DNA of 64,000 nucleotides, from the NCBI GenBank assembly GCA_045863055.1, contig BTUW01000009.1, positions 69,243 through 133,242 of the forward strand, in the 5' to 3' direction. Within the stretch, counting starts at the first letter, position 1; every line of letters begins with the position of its first letter. The DNA comes from UTCHB3 sp008363265. Lineage in GTDB: Bacteria > Bacteroidota > Ignavibacteria > Ignavibacteriales > Ignavibacteriaceae. The notes under the pieces were generated by a model that ran no database searches, was not told where the DNA came from, and saw nothing but the letters and a program-made list of their open reading frames with translations. Shown here piece by piece: positions 1-8,346 of this stretch. The position numbers and the translations under genes were made by a program.

Positions 1-3000
1 CCCCTCGTTATCGTATCCACACCCTACATCGGTGTTTCGCCTGAGGATATCGAGTCACTTGTGACCACTCCGATCGAAAAAGAGATCAAGAAGATCGCGG
101 AAGTGAAGGAGATCAAGTCCTCATCTTTCGAAGGTTACTCACTAATTCAGGTAGAGTTTCAGGCCGGTTACGACATTGAAGACGCGCTCCAGAAAGTGCG
201 CGACAAAGTGAACAAGGCTGAGTCGGATATTCCCGCCGATGCCGAGAAGCCTGAGATAGTTGAGATCAACTTCTCTGAATTTCCAATTCTGACCTATGAA
301 CTTTCAGGTCCCACAGGTCTTTCAAAGCTTAAGGATATAGCCGAGGAACTGAAAGACAAGATCGAGACGATAAAAGGTGTTCTTGAGGTCAAGATCAACG
401 GTGGTCTCGAAAGGGAAGTGCAGGTTGATGTTGATTACAGAAAACTTCAGCACTACAATATCCGTTTCGACGATATTATCGCCTCCATCAGGGATGAGAA
501 CAAAACGATCCCGGGTGGCACGATCGATGTAAACCAGTCGAGTTTCCTTGTCCGTGTTCCGGGTGAGTTCAAAACCCCGTACCCGCTCGAGAACATTGTC
601 GTGAAAACCAAGGAGGGACAAGGTATCTATCTGCGGGATGTAGCAACCCTGACCTACGGGTTCAAGGAGCGTACAACATTTGCCCGCACCAACGGAGTGG
701 AGGCCATCTCGATCCAGATTTCGAAACGTTCCGGTGAGAATGTTATCGACATTGCCCGTGAGGTGAAAAGCGTGGTTGAGGAGAGAGAGGCTCAGCTACC
801 TGATGATGTAAAACTTACAGTCGTTACCGATCAATCGGAAGAGATCGACAAGCAGGTGAAAGAGCTGGAGAATAACATCTTTTCCGGTTTGGTTCTTGTT
901 ATCGGTATCCTGTTCTTTGCTCTTGGATTGAGGAACGCGGTTCTTGTGGGTATCTCGATCCCGCTCAGCATGCTTATCTCCTTCTTCATCCTCCAGATGC
1001 TTGGGATCACACTGAACTTCGTGGTTCTGTTCGCGCTGATCCTCGCGCTGGGCATGCTTGTGGATAACGCGATCGTGATCATCGAGAACATTCAGAAATT
1101 CCTGGAAGAGGGCTACAATAAGATCGACGCGGCCAAGAAGGCAACAGCCGAAGTGGCCTGGCCGGTAGCGTCATCAACCCTTACAACAGTAGCCGCCTTC
1201 TTTCCGCTCCTTTTCTGGCCGGGGGTGACCGGTGACTTCATGTCATACATTCCGATCACGGTAATAGTAACCCTCTCATCTTCGCTGTTCGTGGCACTGG
1301 TGATAAATCCGGTGTTTGCCGTTGCATTTGTACGTCAGGAGCATCACGGAAAACCTGTGCTGAAAAAGTCGGTGTTGGGAGTGATTGCTTATCCCTTTGA
1401 TTGGGGAACATATATCTTCGTTGATAAACTTCTGCCTGTGGTACTCAAGTATTATGAAAAAACACTTGGTTTTTCATTGGGCTCCCCGCGTGAAAAAGGG
1501 AGGCGGATCAGCCTTCGTACCTGGCTCGGATTGTTGGCATTCTTTGCGATGTTCGTGGTGGAAGGCATCCTGGCACAATTTCTACCCCTGACATTCGAGA
1601 TCATTGCAACCGCGGTACTGGGTATTATGGTGGTGCTGGTATTCAAAAATATCCGGCTCAGATTTATGGCCGGAGCATTCATTTCACTCTTTTTCATCAC
1701 CCAGGTATATGGCGTGCTTGGTTACGGTGTTGAGTTTTTCCCCGATGTTGAGCCTCGTCGCGTATACATCAAGTTTGAGGCCCCAACGGGAACGGGCATC
1801 AAGGAAACGAATGAAGTGATCAAGAAGGTAGAGAACAAGATACTTACCGCCAACTTCAAGGATATCGAGAAACTTCTTTCAGTGGCGGGTTCATCAACCA
1901 ATCCATTCGATGCAGGATCTTCAACTCCGAACAAGGGAACCATTACCCTTGAGTACACTGATTATGAAAAACGTGAACGCAGTTCGAAAGAAACCACAGA
2001 AGAGATCAGGCAGATGATCGAGGGTACTCCAGGTGCGGATGTCACGATCGACAAGGAAGAGATGGGCCCACCGGTCGGTCTGCCCGTGAATATTGAAGTT
2101 TCCGGTGAGAACTACAATGAGATAGGGAAACTCACCACACAGATCATCGATTACATCAAGGATGTACCCGGATTGGTTGATGTTGACGATGACTACGATG
2201 CGGGAAAGCCTGAACTCAGGGTGATCATCGACCGGAAGAAGGCTGCAACCTATGGCATGAACACTTCACTTATTGCCGGGACGATCAGGACAGCGATCAA
2301 CGGTACGGAAGCTTCAAAGTTCCGGGTTGACGAAGATGAATATGATATCACGGTGAGACTTCGCAAGGATCAGAGAAGTTCTGTGGAGGCTCTGAAGAAT
2401 CTTACGATCATCTTCAACAACCAAAATGGAAAGACCCTCTCGGTACCATTGAGCAGTGTAGCCAATGTTTATCTCGATAAAGGTCCAGGTTCGATAAGGA
2501 GGAAAGATCTCAACAGGGTTATCACCATTTCCGGCAACGCTGCCGAGGGTGAAAACGCCAACGAGGTTCTCGCCCGGGTGAAGGCAAAAATGGCTGAATA
2601 CCAGTTGCCTCAGGGTTATACAATTGCATTCACAGGACAAAGTGAAGAGCAGGAAGAAGCCTCCGCTTTTCTGGGGAAGGCTTTCGGAATCGCGATACTT
2701 CTGATCTTCCTGATACTTGTGATCCAGTTCAATTCGATATCACAACCGTTCATCATCATGACTGCGGTGATAATTTCACTTGTGGGTGTGTTCATCGGGT
2801 TGATGGCGTTCAAGATGCCGTTCGGTATCATCATGACAGGAATTGGTGTGATAAGTCTCGCAGGTGTGGTTGTTAATAACAATATCGTACTGATCGATTA
2901 CATGAACATCCTGAAGAAACGGGATTTTTCACTTATTGACATCGCCAAATACGCGGGGCTCCGCCGTTTTAGACCGGTTACACTCACGGCTGTAACCACG

Positions 3001-3282
3001 ATACTCGGTCTCATACCCCTTTCATTCGGTTTCGGGTACGACATTTATACAAACTCATTCGTGTTTGGTGGTGAGAGTGCTGAATTCTGGCGATCAATGG
3101 GTATTGCGGTTATCTTTGGTCTCGGTTTCGCTACATTTCTCACCCTCGTTCTTGTGCCTGTTTTCTTTGTGGTATGGGAAGAGATGGGCGATGCTTTCAA
3201 ATCGACTTTCTCATTCAGGAAGAAGGTGCAGGCTGAGCCGGAGCCCCCGAGGGATGAGAAACCGCATATTTTTGAAGATTGA
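1..3282 (+). CDS. RND-family efflux transporter permease (AcrB/HAE1-like), 5' truncated by window edge
   Basis: Inner-membrane proton-driven pump subunit that would export small molecules with a periplasmic adaptor and an outer-membrane channel, neither of which is in the window. The frame is open from base 1 (reads PLVIVSTPYIGVSPEDIESLVT), so the GTG at 61 is internal and the true start lies upstream; 1093 residues are visible. Two porter-domain halves and two blocks of membrane helices are evident. The first block carries LALGMLVDNAIVIIENI, in which the proton-relay Asp is kept and the second acidic position is Asn. The second block has GVVVNNNIVLIDYMN. A hydrophobic stretch precedes the second porter half. 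The substrate cannot be told. Family assignment is secure; drug versus metal specificity is not. Confidence 0.93.
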   Translation, partial: PLVIVSTPYIGVSPEDIESLVTTPIEKEIKKIAEVKEIKSSSFEGYSLIQVEFQAGYDIEDALQKVRDKVNKAESDIPADAEKPEIVEINFSEFPILTYELSGPTGLSKLKDIAEELKDKIETIKGVLEVKINGGLEREVQVDVDYRKLQHYNIRFDDIIASIRDENKTIPGGTIDVNQSSFLVRVPGEFKTPYPLENIVVKTKEGQGIYLRDVATLTYGFKERTTFARTNGVEAISIQISKRSGENVIDIAREVKSVVEEREAQLPDDVKLTVVTDQSEEIDKQVKELENNIFSGLVLVIGILFFALGLRNAVLVGISIPLSMLISFFILQMLGITLNFVVLFALILALGMLVDNAIVIIENIQKFLEEGYNKIDAAKKATAEVAWPVASSTLTTVAAFFPLLFWPGVTGDFMSYIPITVIVTLSSSLFVALVINPVFAVAFVRQEHHGKPVLKKSVLGVIAYPFDWGTYIFVDKLLPVVLKYYEKTLGFSLGSPREKGRRISLRTWLGLLAFFAMFVVEGILAQFLPLTFEIIATAVLGIMVVLVFKNIRLRFMAGAFISLFFITQVYGVLGYGVEFFPDVEPRRVYIKFEAPTGTGIKETNEVIKKVENKILTANFKDIEKLLSVAGSSTNPFDAGSSTPNKGTITLEYTDYEKRERSSKETTEEIRQMIEGTPGADVTIDKEEMGPPVGLPVNIEVSGENYNEIGKLTTQIIDYIKDVPGLVDVDDDYDAGKPELRVIIDRKKAATYGMNTSLIAGTIRTAINGTEASKFRVDEDEYDITVRLRKDQRSSVEALKNLTIIFNNQNGKTLSVPLSSVANVYLDKGPGSIRRKDLNRVITISGNAAEGENANEVLARVKAKMAEYQLPQGYTIAFTGQSEEQEEASAFLGKAFGIAILLIFLILVIQFNSISQPFIIMTAVIISLVGVFIGLMAFKMPFGIIMTGIGVISLAGVVVNNNIVLIDYMNILKKRDFSLIDIAKYAGLRRFRPVTLTAVTTILGLIPLSFGFGYDIYTNSFVFGGESAEFWRSMGIAVIFGLGFATFLTLVLVPVFFVVWEEMGDAFKSTFSFRKKVQAEPEPPRDEKPHIFED

Positions 3283-3288
3283 TCTGAG

Positions 3289-3320
3289 AGGCAGCCCCGG
3301 GGGGCTGCCTTTCAGTTTTT
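3289..3320 (+). terminator. Rho-independent terminator after the RND gene
   Basis: Perfect 10-bp inverted repeat AGGCAGCCCC / GGGGCTGCCT (3289-3298 and 3301-3310), followed by a T-rich run ending in TTTTT at 3320. It lies 6 nt after the stop codon and ahead of the next gene's ribosome-binding site. Confidence 0.85.
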
Positions 3321-3370
3321 AAGAGGCAACTCTTTTGCTTATATTTTGCCTTGGAGAAAAAGAAGTTTTA

Positions 3371-4432
3371 ATGACAGACAGCAAGATCAGATCATTCAAA
3401 GACCAGATGGTTAGGAATCTTTCGGGCGTGTTCGACCTGTTGGTTCTTGTTCTGCTTGGCGCGATCGATCTGCTGACTCTCATACTCGGTAAGTACCTGA
3501 ATCACCGTCTCGATTTCGAGGTGTTCAACCCTCTTTACCGGGGTAATTTCTTTACTCTCCTCTTCAGCGGGGTTCTGATAATCCTCTTCATTGTGTTTTG
3601 GCTCAAAGACAGGGCGGAGTTCACAAAGAAGAGGATGCTGATGTTGACTTTCTGGTTCACAGGATTCGGATTCACTATCGCGGGTATCTATCTGAATCAG
3701 AGCAATTCGGGTCCCGACCTTAACCTTCTTGACACACCTTTCTACAAACTTTATACCGGTATATTCTTCAACATTGGTTTTGCGTTCAAGGCACTGCTTC
3801 TGGCATATCTAATGATGAAGATAATTGCAGGAAAGCGTTATATTGTCGCCGGTTCGGCTGTAATTTTGATCGTGCTGTATATTTCCATGTTCGTTTACAC
3901 TTATTCTTATGTACAAAAAGGTGTAACCATCAGAACTGGCTACAACTCTGAAAATCCTGCGGACGTGGCGGTTATCCTCGGAGCTGCCGTCTGGAAATAC
4001 AACAAACCCAGCTCGATCCTGAAGATGAGGATCGACAAGGGATTGCAGCTTTACACTAAAGGAACGGTGAAAAAACTGCAACTCACGGGTAACAACGCCC
4101 CGGGAGAACTCCCTGAAGCCGATGTGGCGTTCTACTATCTGCTGGATAAGAAGATCGACCCGGCCGACATCCGTCTTGAAGCCGAGAGCAGATCGACACT
4201 TGATCAGATCAGTTACATAAAAAATGTCCTGATCGAAAGGAACGGATACCAGAAAATAATCGTCGTTTCCGACGCTTTCCACCTGACCAGAATAAAAGAG
4301 ATGGCTGAGTTTTACGATCTGAAGATCGATCTTGTAAGCTCGGATCTTGCCATGACGGGTGATTCGCTCAGATACTACGTGCTGAGGGAAGTGGTGGGTC
4401 TGATCAATTTCTGGATGTTCGGGGTCAAATAA
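3371..4432 (+). CDS. YdcF/ElyC-family (DUF218) membrane protein
   Basis: 353 residues: several N-terminal hydrophobic helices (about residues 20-190), then a soluble DUF218 domain. The domain shows DVAVILGAAVW, the PSSILKMRIDKGLQLY stretch, and ESRSTLDQISYIKN followed by IVVSDAFHLTRI, which match the usual DUF218 blocks. Relatives (SanA, ElyC, YdcF) affect envelope integrity and peptidoglycan or undecaprenyl carrier metabolism; the biochemical reaction is not settled. I chose the ATG at 3371 because GGAGAAAAAG precedes it. A TTG 36 nt upstream is in frame but would add a residue stretch with no family match. It stands alone between a terminator and nusB. Confidence 0.8.
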   Translation: MTDSKIRSFKDQMVRNLSGVFDLLVLVLLGAIDLLTLILGKYLNHRLDFEVFNPLYRGNFFTLLFSGVLIILFIVFWLKDRAEFTKKRMLMLTFWFTGFGFTIAGIYLNQSNSGPDLNLLDTPFYKLYTGIFFNIGFAFKALLLAYLMMKIIAGKRYIVAGSAVILIVLYISMFVYTYSYVQKGVTIRTGYNSENPADVAVILGAAVWKYNKPSSILKMRIDKGLQLYTKGTVKKLQLTGNNAPGELPEADVAFYYLLDKKIDPADIRLEAESRSTLDQISYIKNVLIERNGYQKIIVVSDAFHLTRIKEMAEFYDLKIDLVSSDLAMTGDSLRYYVLREVVGLINFWMFGVK

Positions 4433-4478
4433 GCGGCTTTGGTTTAGTATATTTACACTTCAATTTTAGAAAATTTCG

Positions 4479-4498
4479 GGAATGAAACCGTTCATTCC
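4479..4498. promoter_or_regulatory. Inverted repeat in the nusB leader
   Basis: GGAATGAA (4479-4486), spacer ACCG, TTCATTCC (4491-4498): perfect 8-bp arms, 17 nt before the nusB ATG. It could be an operator or a 5'-UTR hairpin. There is no T-run, so it is not a terminator. Confidence 0.4.
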
Positions 4499-4515
4499 GT
4501 ACTAACATACCTGAT

Positions 4516-4995
4516 ATGCTCAAGAAAAAATCCAACAGAAGAATTATAAGAGAAAAAGTTCTCCAGGTGCTCTACGCCCATTCATATAACAGGGATGGCA
4601 TTGAGATCACTGCCGGGGAACTTTCCGCGGAGATCACAGACCAGGCCGACAGGGATTTCTTCGAGAACCTGACAAGAAAAACGATCATGTACACCCGTGA
4701 GTCGGATGAACTGATCGAAGCTTTCGCCAAAAACTGGGAGATCGAGAGAATGCCCAGAATGGACAGACTGATCATGCGGATCGGTATCTGTGAGTTCAGG
4801 TATTTCCCCGATATACCCAGAAAAGTTACCATCAACGAACTCATCGAAATAGCGAAGGAATACAGCACCGCTGCCAGCGGCAAGTTCATCAACGGATTGC
4901 TTGATCAGATATATGACCACCTCGACAAAGAGGGAAAAATATCAAAAACCGGCAGGGGACTGATAGAAGAGTCATTTAACAAACCCGCGAAATAA
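4516..4995 (+). CDS. nusB: Transcription antitermination factor NusB
   Basis: 159 residues, usual NusB length. The N-terminus (SNRRIIREKVLQVLYAHSY) is the typical RNA-binding start of the family. The C-terminal half has ERMPRMDRLIMRIGICEFRY and ITINELIEIAKEYS-like helices (here VTINELIEIAKEYSTAASGKF) ending in FINGLLDQI, all canonical. NusB with S10 (NusE) binds boxA of rRNA leader transcripts and prevents early termination. The MFS gene follows after a single base, so the two are probably co-transcribed. Confidence 0.93.
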   Translation: MLKKKSNRRIIREKVLQVLYAHSYNRDGIEITAGELSAEITDQADRDFFENLTRKTIMYTRESDELIEAFAKNWEIERMPRMDRLIMRIGICEFRYFPDIPRKVTINELIEIAKEYSTAASGKFINGLLDQIYDHLDKEGKISKTGRGLIEESFNKPAK

Positions 4996-4996
4996 G

Positions 4997-6384
4997 ATGA
5001 ACGAGAAAAAGAAGATATTCGTCTGGACTCTCTACGATTTCGCGAATACTTCTTACTCGATCATTGTCGTTACCTTCCTTTATGCCATTTATTTTAAGGA
5101 AACCGTAAACCAGAACGCTGCTCAGGGTGATCTCTACTGGGGGTTGGGTACATCGATCTCGATGCTTATAACCGCATTTATTTCACCCATTCTCGGAGCC
5201 GTGGCTGACTACTCATCCACCAAGAAACGGTTCCTTGCTTTTTTCACTTTCGTTTGTATAGTTTCCACGTTGCTGCTCTATTTCGTGGGGCCCGGTGATG
5301 TGATGCTTGGCCTCATCCTCCTGATCACGGGGAATATCGGATTCGAAGCGGGACTCATATTTTACGACTCTTTTCTCCCCGAGATAACCAGACCAAAGAA
5401 CTTCGGACGGGTGAGCGGATACGGATTCGCAATGGGGTACTTGGGCTCCCTTTCTTCGTTGCTGATCCTCATGCCTTTTATCCAGATGGAACTGATCAGG
5501 GAGGCGTTCCCGGTTGCAGCCCTCTTCTTCCTGGTTTTTGCATTACCGACATTGATACTTCTTAAGGAAAAACGGAAAGAACGCGAAAAGGGTGTCTCAT
5601 ATATTACAATTGGTGTAAAAAGGGTTTGGTTCACCATCAGCCATTTGAGGAAGTACAGAAATCTGGCTACATTCCNNNNNNNNNNNNNNNNNNNNNNNNN
5701 NNNNNNNNNNNNNNNNNNNNNNNNNNNNNNNNNNNNNNNNNNNNNNNNNNNNNNNNNNNNNNNNNNNNNNNNNNNAGGGTTTGGTTCACCATCAGCCATT
5801 TGAGGAAGTACAGAAATCTGGCTACATTCCTGCTCTCTTTCTTCTTCTTTATTGAGGGTGTGAACACTATCATTTATTTCGCGGGGATCTATGCCACAAC
5901 AACTTTGGGCTTCACCAAAGGTGAGTTGATCATCTTCTTCATGTCGGTGCAGGGGACTGCGATCCTTGGTTCGATACTTTTCGGTGTGATCGCGGATACC
6001 ATCGGGAGGAAGAAGGCGCTCATGATAACGCTGGGTATCTGGATATTTACTACCACAATGGCGTTCTGGGTGACAGAGAAATCATATTTCTATATAGTGG
6101 GATTCCTCGCCGGAGGCGCGATGGGATCAAGTCAGTCGATAGCACGCGCGTTGATGTCGCAGCTTACACCGGCTGAAAAGAAAACAGAATTCTTCGGGTT
6201 CTACTCGTTTTTTGGAAAGAGTTCAGCAGTTCTCGGGCCTGTTCTCTTTGGTGTCATCAGCACAGTCACAGGCAGTCAGCGCTATGCCATTCTCTCTCTT
6301 CTTTTCTTCTTTGTGGTGGGAATCATCGTACTCTCATTCGTTAAAGAAGAAGACCCCTCTTCAGAGACAACCCCTTCCCAATAA
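4997..6384 (+). CDS. MFS transporter, UMF1/Atg22-like; gene intact once a false gap is closed
   Basis: Major facilitator protein with an N-terminal half starting NEKKKIFVWTLYDFANTSYS (the UMF1-family DFANTxY opening) and a C-terminal half starting RNLATFLLSFFFFIEGVNT. A 100-N run interrupts it and the reading frame changes across the run. However, bases 5621-5675 and 5776-5830 are the same 55-mer. Removing one copy plus the Ns deletes 155 nt and joins the two frames exactly into a 410-residue protein of normal length with twelve expected helices. So this is an assembly artefact, not a pseudogene. The substrate is unknown; relatives are thought to export amino acids or small metabolites. It starts one base after nusB and ends at a bidirectional terminator. 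Confidence 0.85.
5676..5775. other. Assembly gap (100 N) with 55-bp duplicated flanks
   Basis: Exactly 100 N. The 55 bases before (5621-5675) equal the 55 bases after (5776-5830). This is what scaffolding leaves when two contigs of a k=55 de Bruijn graph meet but the overlap is not merged. Confidence 0.95.
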
Positions 6385-6387
6385 AGG

Positions 6388-6424
6388 AAAAGGCACAAAG
6401 ATCATCTGACCTTTGCGCCTTTTT
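6388..6424. terminator. Bidirectional terminator between convergent genes
   Basis: AAAAGGCACAAAG (6388-6400) pairs with CTTTGCGCCTTTT (6411-6423) with one A/C mismatch. A-runs and T-runs on the outer sides make it usable for the + strand MFS gene and for the - strand reductase gene ending at 6455. Confidence 0.75.
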
Positions 6425-6454
6425 ACCATCTTCGCGGGATTTAATTGTTCTATT

Positions 6455-7528
6455 TTATCCGAGCAGCGGGTCATCGTAATTGACAATGACGTTATCACTT
6501 GCAGGGTAGCCGACACAAGTGAGACAAAACCCTTTTTCGATCTCCTCATCGGAGAGAGCGGTCTGCTCAAGCATAACCACTTTACCTGAAACAAGCTTCG
6601 TCATGCACGAACTGCATGAACCGAACTGGCAGGAAAAGGGGAGGTCGATCCCTGCATCCAGGGCTGTTTCCAGTATTGTGTTCTTCGGTTGTACCGTTAG
6701 ATCATAAGACCGGCCGCCGGTGATAACTGTAACATCCCGTGGAACCTGGTCAATATTGAGTCTTGATTCGTTCGTGATCGAAAGAGAGAAGAACTCACGA
6801 TTGATCTCTTTATTCCCGAAACCTGCTTCAATGGCGGCGGCAGTGATCGAGTCCATCATCGCACCCGGACCACACATGTAAATGGCAGAGTCCTTCATCA
6901 GATCACTTGAGAGACCCGCGAAGATCGAGGCGGCTTTCTCCTTGTCGATCCTCCCGAGGTTTCCTTTCCAGCCGTTCAGCGGACGTGTAATATGGTGTAT
7001 AACCTCGAATTTTCCTTCCGACCGGGCCGCCAGTTCCTCAAGTCTCTCCTTGAAGATTATGCTCTTCTCATCCCTGTTCACGTAGTTAAGAGTGATATGT
7101 TCCACTGCTGGATCACTAAGAGAATCCTCGATGATTGAGAGAAGTGGTGTGATTCCGCTTCCTGCACCGAAAAAGAGGAGGTTTTTCTTCGGCTCTCCTT
7201 TTCTGGTGAAGTTGCCCATTGGTACCAGGGCCGGCAACACATCCCCGACTTTGATGTCATCCAGCTTGGTATCGGAAACATAACCCCCCGGCACACGCTT
7301 GATCGCGATGCCTATCTCCGGGAGACGGGCGGGGGTCGTAAAAATTGAGTATGACCTTCTTACTTCCTTTCCATCGCGGTCGAATACGAAGGTAAGGAAC
7401 TGACCGGGCTTGAAAGTGAATTCCTTCCCACCGGTCTCTTTAAGTATTATCGATATGGCATCGGGTGTTTCGTGTACTATATTTTCGACCCGCAACTGAA
7501 GCAGACCCGACTTTACAACTGTTGACAT
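6455..7528 (-). CDS. Ferredoxin:NAD(P)H-type oxidoreductase with C-terminal 2Fe-2S domain (PaaE-like)
   Basis: 357 residues. FAD-binding domain with RRSYSIFT (residues 57-64), NAD(P)-binding domain with LLFFGAGSGITPLLS (about 117-131) and MCGPGAMM, then a plant-type ferredoxin domain with Cys300, Cys305, Cys308 (CX4CX2C) and a fourth ligand Cys338 in FCLTCVGYP. This is the order found in PaaE, the reductase of phenylacetyl-CoA epoxidase, and in related reductases. It moves electrons from NAD(P)H via FAD to the cluster and on to a partner. No PaaA-D oxygenase subunits are in the window, so the partner is unknown and the paaE symbol is not used. A thioredoxin-like gene lies upstream on the same strand. 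Confidence 0.85.
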   Translation of the reverse strand: MSTVVKSGLLQLRVENIVHETPDAISIILKETGGKEFTFKPGQFLTFVFDRDGKEVRRSYSIFTTPARLPEIGIAIKRVPGGYVSDTKLDDIKVGDVLPALVPMGNFTRKGEPKKNLLFFGAGSGITPLLSIIEDSLSDPAVEHITLNYVNRDEKSIIFKERLEELAARSEGKFEVIHHITRPLNGWKGNLGRIDKEKAASIFAGLSSDLMKDSAIYMCGPGAMMDSITAAAIEAGFGNKEINREFFSLSITNESRLNIDQVPRDVTVITGGRSYDLTVQPKNTILETALDAGIDLPFSCQFGSCSSCMTKLVSGKVVMLEQTALSDEEIEKGFCLTCVGYPASDNVIVNYDDPLLG

Positions 7529-7585
7529 TTCTTCCTGATTTCGTTTGATACAATACTGAAATATAATAATAATCTAAACGAATTA

Positions 7586-8176
7586 TTACATCAGGGAGTT
7601 CAATTCCTTATAAACTTCCGCGCCTCTGTTTTTCCCGTACCAGAGGTGTATCTTCTCGATCCACTCATCCTTTCCCACACCGGTTGCAAGCCACTCATCG
7701 ATTTGATTCTGAAGTACCGCCGGACGCGCGCCCCACTTCCAGAGCTGGTTCCAGTCTGAGTCGAACGCAACAACGATCGGGATGCTCTTTTTGCCGTTTG
7801 TCAGATAAAGGTCCATCACTTCGGGGTAGGTATCACGCTCAACCACCCGGAGGGTAATGTTTTTATTAAGCAGGCTCATCTTGTGAAATTCAGGCGAACT
7901 CTGAGCTGAGTCACCACACCAGTTTTCGGTGATTATCATCCAGTTCTGAGGGGTATCAATCGCTTTTATCTTTGCCTCCACTTCAGCTGGAACGGGATGT
8001 GTTTTCATTACGCGCTTCATTCTCTGAAGGTTGAGCCTGGTATAGTCGTAGTAAAAGTTCTCTTCTTCACCCAGTACGTTTGTATCGGTGTCGTTTATGT
8101 AGTCTTCTGTTTTCTTAAGAAATTCGTCGAAGGTTAGTCCTTTTTCGAAGGCGTTCTTTATCAGGGTGGTGGACAT
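7586..8176 (-). CDS. Thioredoxin-family protein with single-cysteine WCGDS site
   Basis: 196 residues, no signal peptide, so cytoplasmic. MIITENWCGDSAQSSPEF holds the thioredoxin-fold active site, but the resolving position is Ser/Ala rather than Cys, as in the Thioredoxin_9-type proteins common in Bacteroidota. KSIPIVVAFDSDW supplies the cis-Pro strand. With one cysteine it is more likely a monothiol reductant or binding protein than a classical dithiol thioredoxin. It is probably first in an operon with the reductase downstream (57 nt away) and is divergent from the DUF6600 gene across a 170-bp control region. Confidence 0.75.
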   Translation of the reverse strand: MSTTLIKNAFEKGLTFDEFLKKTEDYINDTDTNVLGEEENFYYDYTRLNLQRMKRVMKTHPVPAEVEAKIKAIDTPQNWMIITENWCGDSAQSSPEFHKMSLLNKNITLRVVERDTYPEVMDLYLTNGKKSIPIVVAFDSDWNQLWKWGARPAVLQNQIDEWLATGVGKDEWIEKIHLWYGKNRGAEVYKELNSLM

Positions 8177-8229
8177 TATTGCCTCAATAATTCTTCAAAT
8201 GTTTCAATAAATGCTTTGTCATTAAACAA

Positions 8230-8249
8230 CTGTTCAATATACTGAACAG
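8230..8249. promoter_or_regulatory. 20-bp palindromic operator candidate
   Basis: CTGTTCA (8230-8236), six-base spacer ATATAC, TGAACAG (8243-8249): perfect 7-bp arms in the divergent intergenic region. A half-site-like ACTGAAC recurs at about 8325. It is a suitable target for a dimeric repressor; no regulator can be named. Confidence 0.45.
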
Positions 8250-8300
8250 CGGGCACGGCCGAAAAGTTGCGTATGTGGCTTAAAAACGAATAAAATATTT

Positions 8301-8316
8301 TGGCACGGTTATTGAA
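8301..8316 (+). promoter_or_regulatory. Sigma-54-like promoter candidate for the DUF6600 gene
   Basis: TGGCACGGTTATTGAA compared with the sigma-54 consensus TGGCACG-N4-TTGCW. The -24 box is perfect, spacing is correct, and the -12 box is TTGAA instead of TTGCA. The C-to-A change at a key base lowers confidence. It lies 30 nt ahead of the start codon at 8347. Confidence 0.4.
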
Positions 8317-8346
8317 GAATTAGTACTGAACAATTTGGAGTACAAA

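Noticed and set aside
61..3282. RND gene starting at the GTG at 61
   Set aside because: The frame is open to base 1 and the upstream residues match the family, so the GTG is internal.
4997..6384. Two truncated MFS pseudogenes
   Set aside because: The break falls on a 100-N gap with 55-bp duplicated flanks; closing it restores one frame, so no biological frameshift is needed.
8230..8249. LexA/SOS box
   Set aside because: The dyad has GTTC/GAAC halves but the spacing does not fit known LexA boxes I can recall, and neither neighbour is a repair gene.
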